64,000 nt of DNA from Limimaricola sp. (GTDB lineage: Bacteria; Pseudomonadota; Alphaproteobacteria; Rhodobacterales; Rhodobacteraceae): assembly GCF_016125575.1 (NCBI RefSeq), contig NZ_WGLM01000002.1, forward strand, positions 496,001 through 560,000. Reading direction: 5' to 3'. Position 1 is the first letter of the stretch, and each line of letters starts with the position of its first letter. A program made the position numbers and the translations under genes. The notes under the pieces are model-generated. The model was given only the letters and a program-made list of their open reading frames with translations. It had not been told where the DNA came from and did no database searches. This document shows positions 55,950-64,000 of the stretch, one piece after another.

Positions 55950-56376
55950 ACCAGTGGCCAGTATTTTCCATGCTGGCCCAAGGCTCCGCGGATTTCAGGC
56001 TTTCGCCCTTCTGCAACAGCTCGATCGAGATGTTGTCGGGCGAGCGGACGAAGGCCATGTGCCCGTCGCGCGGCGGGCGGTTGATGGTCACGCCATTGTC
56101 CATCAGGTGCTGGCAAGTCGCGTAGATGTCGTCGACCTCGTAGGCGAGGTGCCCGAAATGGCGGCTGTCCGAGGGCAGCCCCTCGTCCCCGTCCCAGTTG
56201 TAGGTCAGTTCGATCGGCGCGGCCTCGTCACCGGGCGCGGCCATGAAGATCAGCGAGAAACGGCCTTTCTCGCTGTCGTGGCGCCGAAGTTCGCGCAGAC
56301 CGAGAAGCTCATAGAAGGCCATGGATTTTTCCAGATCCTTCACGCGCACCATGGTGTGCAGGTATTTCAGTGGCAT
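55948..56376 (-). CDS. Lactoylglutathione lyase-like VOC protein
   Basis: 142-residue glyoxalase I-like protein: MPLKYLHTMVRVKDLEKSMA, FYELLGLRELRRHDSEKGRF and FSLIFMAAPGDEAAPIELTY, then FGHLAYEVDDIYATCQHLMD. Metal ligands expected at the His of LHTMV, the Glu of PIELTY and the His of FGHLAY. It could detoxify methylglyoxal, but substrate is not proven. Confidence 0.9.
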   Translation of the reverse strand: MPLKYLHTMVRVKDLEKSMAFYELLGLRELRRHDSEKGRFSLIFMAAPGDEAAPIELTYNWDGDEGLPSDSRHFGHLAYEVDDIYATCQHLMDNGVTINRPPRDGHMAFVRSPDNISIELLQKGESLKSAEPWASMENTGHW

Positions 56377-56456
56377 CGGGCATCTCCTGTCGTTGTTGTC
56401 TGGCGCGCAACCTAGCAGGATGCGCCGCAGAGGCCAGATGCCGTCAAAAGATGCTG

Positions 56457-57827
56457 CTAGAATACAGAGCGCAGGCCGATGCGGATCTCGGTCGTCTCGC
56501 TGTCATAAAGATCGACAGTCGAGGCGGTGCTGCGCAGTTGCAGGCCCAACGTGGGCGCGAACCCGTAATAGTCGTGGTTCTGGAACGTCAGGTCGACGCC
56601 CGCGGCCACCGTGCGGTCGTGGCGCAGGCCGAAGAGCGGCAGCGCCTTGCGGTAATCGTTGGCCTGATAAGACAGTGACAGGTCAATCCGGGGCCGCGCG
56701 GGTGTTGCTGCAAGGCTGTAGCCCGCACCGAGGGCCCAGGCCGCCTGATCGACCAGTTCCGAGGCAGAGACGGTATTGGAGGCAGAGACCGACACGGACA
56801 GGTTTTGCCCGGCCGTGGGCGACCATGACCAGTTGCCGAAGATCGAACTGACGGTCGAGGAGCGGGCGGCATAGTCCTGCCGGTCCCGCCGTTCGAGGCT
56901 GGCGCCGTAACCAAGCATGCTGCCTGCCCCAGCGGCCTGCTGGCGCGAGACCGTGACACCTGCGAACTGGCTAAGCGGCGAGCCGCCGTAGAAATTCGCG
57001 CCCAACCGGAACGACAGGCCGGTCACCGATTGCGCGTCGCCCGCACGGAACTGCGTGTCATGCGACAGCTCGACTTCCTGAAAGGCGAAATCCCTGCCGG
57101 TCACGCCGGGGGCGATGAGGCGGGCATCCTGAGACAAGCTGTAGCTGAGCGACTGCACGGAAAGACCGAGGCGGGACCCGTGGCTGGCGCTGCCCGGCAG
57201 ACGGTAGCCGAGCCGCGCCGAGAGCGCGTATTCAAGGCCCGAAAGTGCCAGTGCCGGGCCACTGATCTCGCCCCCGGCGACGCGGGCGGATTTCGCCCCG
57301 TTGTTGATGTTGGACGAGGGCGTGATGGCGGCGGTGACCTCGGTCGTCAGCGGGTTCATCTGGCGGACCAGCCGGAAATCAGCGATGGCGCGGCTTTTCA
57401 TTTCGGGCGTTGGGGCGGCCTGTGCGGCGCGACGCAGCCAGAACTGCGCCCTTCCGTAGGCGCCATCGCTGGACAGCACCTGCGCCGTCACGGTGGCCGA
57501 GGCAAAGCGTTCGGCATCAGAGCCCGCCAATGCCCATGCCTTGGCCGCGGCCTGCCGGGCGGCGTCAGGATGCTGCAGGGCGCGTTCGGCCTGCGCGAGC
57601 GCCAGCCATGCGGCCTGATCGTTCGGGTCGGCGGTGATCAGGGACCGGGCAAGCGTGGCCGCCTCGTCGAGGCGGCCGAGCGTGATGAGTTCAAAGGCAA
57701 TAGCGCGGGCGCGCGCGGCGTCGGCCGGAGGCGGGGCGGAGGCGGCGGCGGGCTCATCGGCCCAAGCCGCGCCTGCCAGGCAGAGGGCCGTGACGACGGC
57801 CCCGAATATCAGCGGCGCCCGCGCCAT
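56457..57827 (-). CDS. Slam-like surface lipoprotein assembly modifier (type XI secretion)
   Basis: 456 residues. Signal peptide (APLIFGAVVTALCLAGAAWA), then a TPR region (about 35-160: LITLGRLDEAATLARSLITA, WLALAQAERALQHPDAARQA). A C-terminal DUF560 beta-barrel starts with the hallmark TAAITPSSNINNGAKS and shows alternating amphipathic strands up to a terminal aromatic (EIRIGLRSVF). Slam proteins move lipoproteins to the cell surface. The ATG at 57827 is chosen, 13 bp after the client stop; a GTG at 57878 would overlap the client gene. The client lipoprotein is directly upstream on the same strand. Confidence 0.85.
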   Translation of the reverse strand: MARAPLIFGAVVTALCLAGAAWADEPAAASAPPPADAARARAIAFELITLGRLDEAATLARSLITADPNDQAAWLALAQAERALQHPDAARQAAAKAWALAGSDAERFASATVTAQVLSSDGAYGRAQFWLRRAAQAAPTPEMKSRAIADFRLVRQMNPLTTEVTAAITPSSNINNGAKSARVAGGEISGPALALSGLEYALSARLGYRLPGSASHGSRLGLSVQSLSYSLSQDARLIAPGVTGRDFAFQEVELSHDTQFRAGDAQSVTGLSFRLGANFYGGSPLSQFAGVTVSRQQAAGAGSMLGYGASLERRDRQDYAARSSTVSSIFGNWSWSPTAGQNLSVSVSASNTVSASELVDQAAWALGAGYSLAATPARPRIDLSLSYQANDYRKALPLFGLRHDRTVAAGVDLTFQNHDYYGFAPTLGLQLRSTASTVDLYDSETTEIRIGLRSVF

Positions 57828-57840
57828 CGCGTATGCCCCG

Positions 57841-58779
57841 TCAGGGCTGCTGCGTGGCGATGAACGCACCGACCTCACGGCCTTTCACGGCGTGGACCGC
57901 GTCATAGGTGGAGTCTGCGGTGGGCGTGGCCCCTTCAACGACAAGGAAACCCACGATTTCCTGACCGTTCGGACCGGTGAAGCTGCCTTCCCAACTGCCG
58001 CTTTGCGCGGCTGTCGTGTCAAGGTTGTAGGTCGTGGCGGTTGCATCCCCCGTCCTGTTCGTCGTCGTGTCGATCGTCGTTTCGTTAAGAACGATCGGAG
58101 ACAGGTTGCCCAGAAGCGTGCCGTTTTCGTCGTAGATGTGCCGTCCGGTCACGTTGCCCTTGATCGATCCGCCAGTGTCGATGTCTTGAAGGTCCACGTT
58201 GATGGTGGCCAGACCGTCGGTCGCGTAAACACCGTTGCTGGCGCCGGTCGTATCCTGCCTGTTCACCACGACACCGGCATAGGCCCCCTTGTACTGGTAG
58301 GCCGCGGTGCGACTTGCCGGCAGGCTGGAAGATGTCCGGCCGGCATAGGCCCCGCCGTAGCCGTAGCCGAAATAGGCACTGGTGCCGACTGCGCCGACCA
58401 ACGAATTGGTGCCGTTCGGGCTGCGATAGATCACGGCCAGATATTGGTCCTCGGCCGCATTCGGGCTGTTGGCAAAGATCTGTGCGCCGTTGGGCAGGAT
58501 CGCGGATTCCTGATAGGCGCCGCCCTGGCTGCTGACGCCGTCAAAGGGCAGGTTGTTGATGACCAGCGTGTTGGTGTTGGAATTGTAGGTAAACTGGTTG
58601 GCCATCAGGAATCGTCCGGTATCCCAGAGATACCGCTTGTTGGGATCGGCCAGGTTCGGATCAACCAGACTGACGGTTCCGTCGGTCGTTGTGGTGGTCG
58701 TTGTGCTGGTGTCGGTGGCCGCGGTGCCACAGCCAGCCACGAGAAAAACGGCGGCAAATGCCGCGAAGATTGGTTTCAT
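57841..58779 (-). CDS. Slam-client surface lipoprotein, TbpB-like barrel
   Basis: 312 residues. Lipobox FAAVFLVAGCG (Cys at 17), followed by a Thr-rich tether (TDTSTTTTTTTDG) and then a Ser/Asn/Gly-rich body. The C-terminal segment SGSWEGSFTGPNGQEIVGFL resembles the last strands of transferrin-binding-protein B type barrels (GxFxGPNxxExxG). With Slam next to it, this is most likely its exported cargo. The ligand (iron carrier, haem or other) is unknown. The ATG at 58779 is chosen; M at 58791 is an alternative. Confidence 0.82.
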   Translation of the reverse strand: MKPIFAAFAAVFLVAGCGTAATDTSTTTTTTTDGTVSLVDPNLADPNKRYLWDTGRFLMANQFTYNSNTNTLVINNLPFDGVSSQGGAYQESAILPNGAQIFANSPNAAEDQYLAVIYRSPNGTNSLVGAVGTSAYFGYGYGGAYAGRTSSSLPASRTAAYQYKGAYAGVVVNRQDTTGASNGVYATDGLATINVDLQDIDTGGSIKGNVTGRHIYDENGTLLGNLSPIVLNETTIDTTTNRTGDATATTYNLDTTAAQSGSWEGSFTGPNGQEIVGFLVVEGATPTADSTYDAVHAVKGREVGAFIATQQP

Positions 58780-58800
58780 GGGCCTGCTCACTGCCGATTA

Positions 58801-58816
58801 TCTTGCTTTTGCAAGA
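58801..58816. promoter_or_regulatory. Palindrome upstream of the client lipoprotein
   Basis: TCTTGC-TTTT-GCAAGA, a 6-bp perfect inverted repeat starting 22 bp upstream of the client start codon, in the 209-bp divergent region with thyX. It may be a regulator site; no known metal-regulator consensus is matched confidently. Confidence 0.35.
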
Positions 58817-58988
58817 GGGTGGACGAGCCGGCCTTGCAAGTCAACGAATTGCCGCACCACGCGCTGACCTTGATGCAGAAATATCGCGCCCCGGTTGCGG
58901 GGTCTGACTGCATATGGTTTCTCGACCGGCACCGCCACATAGATGTAGGATCGGCCCTGTCGCGGACTTGCCAGAAGGAATCGCCCCC

Positions 58989-59894
58989 ATGCCCATTACA
59001 CCGGACCAGCAGGCCGAAATCGCCGCCGCCCGCGCCACGCCCCGCCCGACGCTGCGCGCGGTCAGCGAGGGGATGGAGGCGCGGCTTTACACCGCGCACC
59101 CGGTGCTGGACCACGGCTTTGTCCGGGTGATCGACTACATGGGCGACGATGCCGCGATCTGTCAGGCGGCGCGGGTCAGCTACGGGCGCGGCACCAAGAG
59201 CGTGCAGAACGACGAGGGGCTGATCCGCTACCTGATGCGGCACTGGCACTCGACCCCCTTCGAGATGTGCGAGGTCAAGCTGCACATCAAGCTGCCGGTC
59301 TTCGTCGCACGCCAGTGGATCCGCCACCGCACCGCCAACGTCAACGAATACTCGGCCCGCTACTCGATATTGGACCGCGAGTTCTACATTCCCGCGCCCG
59401 AACAACTGGCCGCGCAATCGGTCGTCAACAATCAGGGCCGGGGCGAGGCGCTGGAGGCCGAAGAGGCCGCGCGCGTGCTGGACTGGCTGAAGGGCGACGC
59501 CGCGCGGGCCTATGACCATTACGAGGCGATGATCAGCCAGGAGGGCCAGCAGGGGCTGGCGCGCGAACTGGCGCGCATGAACCTGCCCGCGAACATTTAC
59601 ACGCAATGGTACTGGAAGGTGGACCTGCACAACCTGTTTCATTTCCTGCGCCTGCGCGCCGACGCCCACGCGCAATACGAAATCCGCGTCTATGCCGAGG
59701 AGATCTGCAAGATCGTGGCCGACTGGGTGCCAGCGGCCTACGCGGCCTTCGAGGATTACAGGATGGGCGGGGTGACGCTCTCGGCCAAGGCGGTGGACTG
59801 CGTGCGGCGGATGCTGAAAGGCGAGGTCGTGACGCAGGAAACCAGCGGCATGAGCAAGGGCGAATGGCGGGAGTTCGAGGGGTTTTTGGGGTGA
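58989..59894 (+). CDS. thyX: Flavin-dependent thymidylate synthase
   Basis: Makes dTMP from dUMP with FAD, NADPH and methylenetetrahydrofolate. 301 residues. The ThyX signature [15 protein letters not shown] (RHR-x7-S) is present, preceded by [20 protein letters not shown]. The C-terminus ends [10 protein letters not shown]. The start at 58989 begins the conserved MPITPDQQ. The next gene's start overlaps the stop (GTGA). Confidence 0.96.
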   Translation: MPITPDQQAEIAAARATPRPTLRAVSEGMEARLYTAHPVLDHGFVRVIDYMGDDAAICQAARVSYGRGTKSVQNDEGLIRYLMRHWHSTPFEMCEVKLHIKLPVFVARQWIRHRTANVNEYSARYSILDREFYIPAPEQLAAQSVVNNQGRGEALEAEEAARVLDWLKGDAARAYDHYEAMISQEGQQGLARELARMNLPANIYTQWYWKVDLHNLFHFLRLRADAHAQYEIRVYAEEICKIVADWVPAAYAAFEDYRMGGVTLSAKAVDCVRRMLKGEVVTQETSGMSKGEWREFEGFLG

Positions 59895-60838
59895 GTGAGC
59901 GTCCGCCGCTCGACCTGCTGGCGCTTAATTTGGAAGGACGGCCAGTCGGCTTTGCGAAGTTCCGCGAGGGATATTTGGACTGGCTGCAGCCCACGCTATA
60001 TCAGAAGGTATATTCCGGCTTTTTTATTGATCCAGACTCCGTGATCTCCGAGACCGATATTAATCGGGCATGGAGTGACTACATATCCACTTCTATGCCC
60101 AAAAATAGTCAAATTATGAGCTTTCGCCAAGTTGAGGTTCCGCTCGGGCACTATTTACCTAGGATTGCAAGGGTCGGCATTTCTCACCCTAATGATATAA
60201 CTAGTGTAATAAAGAAGACCGCAGCCGATATGGAGGCTGAAGCCATTTACTGTGGAAGATTAAGAATTGCGATAGAGAGATTTCAAGAGATCGCCGAAAC
60301 CGTTCATCTTTCGGAAGATCAAATGTTGGTTTTTGGAGATCAAATTCGTAATCTCTTGATCTTGGCGGCAACGGAGGTCGAGAGTCAGTTCAAGTCGGTT
60401 CTCAAGGTAAATGGGATTGCTCCGAAGAATGCTGGAACCAAAGATTACATCGTTCTGAATGGTGTGATGAGGTTGAGCGAGTATAAAGTTAGGCTGGTCG
60501 CCTATCCATGGATACAGCCATTCAGCCCGTTTCTTGGTTGGGTGGCATCGGAGCCGACAAAGTCCTTAAGCTGGTACCATGCCTACAACGAGACGAAACA
60601 TGATAGCCTATCAAGTTTCAGGGTCGCAAACCTCAAGGAGGCGATTTCTGCTATCATCGCGCAGTATATTTTGTGTGTAGCCCAATTTGGGGCTCCACAA
60701 ATTCAACAACGCTATGATATTTTTCGATCCACTTTCGATATTGTCCAGTATCCAAAGTGGGATGTTTCGGAGATATATGCTTATCAGCGGAGAGAGGAAT
60801 GGCAGCCGATTGAGCTTACTCGATTGGCTAGAAAATAG
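59891..60838 (+). CDS. AT-rich hypothetical protein B, directly downstream of thyX
   Basis: 315 residues from GTG 59891, with GAGGGG 8 bp upstream and the start overlapping the thyX stop. The first ~60 bp are GC-rich like thyX, then composition drops sharply in GC with ATA, TTA and AAT codons, a sign of foreign origin. The helical region [20 protein letters not shown] and the C-terminal [20 protein letters not shown] suggest an uncharacterised helical family with N-x-x-K-H motif, possibly HEPN-like. No catalytic assignment is safe. A GC-rich hairpin element follows the gene. Confidence 0.78.
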   Translation: MSERPPLDLLALNLEGRPVGFAKFREGYLDWLQPTLYQKVYSGFFIDPDSVISETDINRAWSDYISTSMPKNSQIMSFRQVEVPLGHYLPRIARVGISHPNDITSVIKKTAADMEAEAIYCGRLRIAIERFQEIAETVHLSEDQMLVFGDQIRNLLILAATEVESQFKSVLKVNGIAPKNAGTKDYIVLNGVMRLSEYKVRLVAYPWIQPFSPFLGWVASEPTKSLSWYHAYNETKHDSLSSFRVANLKEAISAIIAQYILCVAQFGAPQIQQRYDIFRSTFDIVQYPKWDVSEIYAYQRREEWQPIELTRLARK

Positions 60839-60934
60839 TTGCCGTCAATAGTCTCTTGTTGAAGGGAAATCAGAAAAGCTACGTGGCGCCAAAGCCATGT
60901 ACGCGCTCTGGGCTTCGCCCGTTCCTCGCGGAAA

Positions 60935-60993
60935 ACCGTCCACCGGACGGTATTCCGGTCGCCCGTCACCCCTCCCCGAGGCTCGGGCGCGTG
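60935..60993. repeat. GC-rich hairpin element, copy B (3' of AT-rich gene)
   Basis: ACCGTCC (60935-60941), loop ACC, GGACGGT (60945-60951), then a core at 60970-60993 (starts CCCTCCCCG, ends TCGGGCGCGTG). This core matches 23 of 24 positions with the minus-strand reading of 33725-33754, apart from a 6-G insertion there. The element lies about 100-155 bp after the AT-rich gene stop. Confidence 0.6.
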
Positions 60994-61032
60994 GACCTTG
61001 GGACAGGCGTTGCCGCTTGGATCGCCTGATGC

Positions 61033-61059
61033 GGTTGGGTATAGCGGCCCCACCCAACC
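61033..61059 (+). repeat. Hairpin upstream of the ArsC-like gene
   Basis: GGTTGGGT (61033-61040) and ACCCAACC (61052-61059) form a perfect 8-bp stem with an 11-nt loop, 12 bp before the ArsC-like ATG. It could be a 5' leader structure, or part of the neighbouring repeat. No T run. Confidence 0.4.
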
Positions 61060-61071
61060 CCGGACCTCGCC

Positions 61072-61398
61072 ATGACCCTCTACGGCCTGCCCACCTGTTC
61101 GCTCTGCGCCGCGGCGCTCAAGGCTTTCGCGGCGGCGGACATCGCCGTCACCTTCCGCGACATCCGCGCCGACCCGCTGACGGCCGAGGAGTGGGCGCCG
61201 CTGATCCATGAATTCGGCTCGACCCTGATCGACCGGAAATCGCCCGCCTATCGCAGCCTCTCGGCCTTTCTGCGGGAATCGGACACCGATGCGCAGTTGC
61301 TGGCCAACCCGGTGCTGATGGCCCGCCCGGTCATCACCGACGGCACAAGGTTCACCCTTGGCTGGGACGCGCCGCAGCAGGCCGCCTGGGGCCTTTGA
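61072..61398 (+). CDS. ArsC/Spx family protein
   Basis: 108 residues. Thioredoxin-like start MTLYGLPTCSLCAAALKAFA with a CxxC motif, and later LANPVLMARPVITDGTRFTL, the loop with the family Arg. Members act as arsenate reductases or as Spx-like regulators; without an ars operon alongside, neither can be claimed. It is the first intact gene after the AT-rich island. Confidence 0.85.
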   Translation: MTLYGLPTCSLCAAALKAFAAADIAVTFRDIRADPLTAEEWAPLIHEFGSTLIDRKSPAYRSLSAFLRESDTDAQLLANPVLMARPVITDGTRFTLGWDAPQQAAWGL

Positions 61399-61470
61399 CC
61401 CACCCCCTTCCTTGCGCCCCGCGCCGGATTCCGCGATACAACCTTCGCCAGACCATCGCCCGAGGATGTC

Positions 61471-63038
61471 ATGTCGGAAACATCGGAAACCTATGATCTT
61501 TTCGTGATCGGCGGCGGCATCAACGGCTGCGGCATCGCGCGCGATGCAGCGGGGCGGGGGATGTCGGTGGCCCTCGCCGAGATGAACGACCTTGCCTCGG
61601 CCACCTCCTCGGCCTCGACCAAGCTCTTTCACGGCGGCTTGCGCTATCTGGAATATTTCGAGTTCCGGCTGGTCCGCGAGGCGCTGATCGAGCGCGAGGT
61701 GCTGTTGCGCGCCATGCCGCATATCAGCTGGCCGATGCGCTTTGTCCTGCCCTACCACCGCGACATGCGGTTCGAGGGGACCACACCCACCTCGCGCCTG
61801 CTGGGCCTTGTCATGCCTTGGATGAAGGGCCGCCGCCCGGCCTGGCTGATCCGGCTGGGGCTGTTCATGTACGACAACCTTGGCGGTCGCAAGATCTTGC
61901 CGGGCACCACCACGGTGGACCTGACGACCGACAAGACCGGCGCGCCGCTGAACCCCAAGTTCCGCAAGGCCTATGAATACTCCGACTGCTGGATCGAGGA
62001 TTCGCGGCTGGTGGCGCTGAACGCCCGCGACGCGGCCGAGCGCGGGGCCACGGTGATGACCCGCACCCGCGTCACTGCCGCCCGCGCCGTGGACGGCCAG
62101 TGGGAGGTGACGGTGGATGACGGCACCGGCCCCCGCGTGATCCGCGCGCGGATGCTGGTCAATGCGGGCGGGCCCTGGGTGGGCAAGCTGATTGCCGGGA
62201 CGCTGGGCCTCAACATCAGCGACGGCGTGCGGCTGGTGCGCGGCAGCCACATCGTGACGCGCCGCCTTTACGACCATGACAAGTGCTATTTCTTCCAGGG
62301 TACCGACGGGCGGATCATCTTCGCCATTCCCTACGAGACCGATTTTACCCTGATCGGCACCACCGATGCCGAACAGGACGACCCCGACACGCGCCCTGTC
62401 TGCACCGAGGCCGAGCAGGAGTACCTCTGCGCCTTCGCCTCGCAGTATTTCAAGACGCCGGTGACGCGCGACCAGATCGTCTGGACCTATTCCGGCGTGC
62501 GTCCGCTACATGACGACGGCGCGAAATCGGCCACGGCGGCCACGCGCGATTACACGCTGAAAGTGGACCGTTCGACCGGGGCGCCGGTGCTGAACGTCTT
62601 CGGCGGCAAGATCACCACCTACCGGCGGCTGGCCGAACACGCACTGGAAAAGATCGTGACGGTGCTGGGCGTGGCCAAGGGCCCGTGGACCGCCGGCGTG
62701 CCCCTTCCGGGCGGCGATTTCGAGGTGACGGGTGTTGATGCGCTGGTCGAACAGATGCGCCGGACCCATCCCTTCCTCACCCCCTTCTGGGCGCGGCGGC
62801 TGGTGCGCGCCTATGGCACCGAGGCGCCGCAGGTGCTGGGCGATGCCAAGACGGCCGAGGATCTTGGCCCCGATTTCGGCGCGACGCTGACGGGGCGTGA
62901 GGTGCGCTGGCTGATGACGCACGAATTCGCCCGGCGCGCCGAGGATGTCGTCTGGCGCCGCAACAAGCTGGGCCTGCGGATGAGCGCCGAACAGATCGCC
63001 GCGCTGGATGCGTGGATGCAGGCCGAGGGAGCAACGCC

Positions 63039-63042
<4 letters not shown>
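61471..63042 (+). CDS. glpD: Glycerol-3-phosphate dehydrogenase, aerobic FAD type
   Basis: Membrane-associated oxidation of glycerol-3-phosphate to dihydroxyacetone phosphate with electrons to quinone. 523 residues. FAD motif [40 protein letters not shown], and [20 protein letters not shown]; the C-terminal domain is helical. No signal peptide. It overlaps glpK by 4 bp. Confidence 0.96.

Positions 63043-64000
<958 letters not shown>

Overview
This is a GC-rich, densely packed chromosomal segment of an alphaproteobacterium, most likely Rhodobacterales (Rhodobacter/Roseobacter relatives). The reasons are a betCBA operon, a divergent PccR-type regulator next to pccB with TTTGCAAA sites, a parE/thyX/proS/HdaA set of alphaproteobacterial type, an FnrL-like box, a CtrA-like TTAA-N7-TTAA site, and two copies of a dispersed repeat that I associate with this order. 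No rRNA, tRNA, CRISPR array, prophage or insertion sequence was seen.

Layout. 1-3.8 kb: choline-O-sulfate to glycine betaine (betC 3' end, betB, betA). 3.9-4.9 kb: secreted nuclease-like protein and a YdcH-family protein behind a perfect FNR-type box. 4.9-16.8 kb: propionyl-CoA assimilation. It holds pccR, pccB, a small unknown, a small lipoprotein, pccA, a GT-C-like membrane protein and methylmalonyl-CoA mutase, then VOC, MAPEG and dienelactone-hydrolase-like genes. 16.8-25.9 kb: nhaA, a VOC/GNAT/DjlA-like/EEP run, then ppx, ppk and hdaA. 25.9-32.8 kb: PerM/AI-2E permease, proS, a ThuA-domain protein, LolC/E and LolD, an Ldh-family dehydrogenase and a lipid-anchored cytochrome c. 32.9-48.1 kb: mostly housekeeping or single enzymes (parE, 2-hydroxyacid dehydrogenase, GST, epimerase, 2OG oxygenase, MATE, aminotransferase, XRE regulator, sdhE, MarR). 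48.1-55.9 kb: an alpha-glucoside import and hydrolysis locus under a LacI regulator, with two identical 14-bp operators. 56-61 kb: a Slam-like outer-membrane protein with a TbpB-like client lipoprotein, thyX, and an AT-rich unknown gene. 61.1-64 kb: ArsC-like protein, glpD and the 5' part of glpK.

The most unusual signals are these. (a) Two AT-rich, apparently foreign genes each lie directly 3' of a housekeeping gene on the same strand (parE at 34.3 kb, thyX at 59.9 kb). Each is followed by a GC-rich hairpin region sharing a nearly identical core in the same relative orientation, which looks like one recurring cassette architecture. (b) There is a compact type XI secretion (Slam) pair. (c) The pccR-pccB operator has a 16-bp period. 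(d) Dispersed repeat copies supply the betB ribosome binding site and the C-terminal residues of an oxygenase. All homology statements come from reading the sequence and recalling families; no database search was run.
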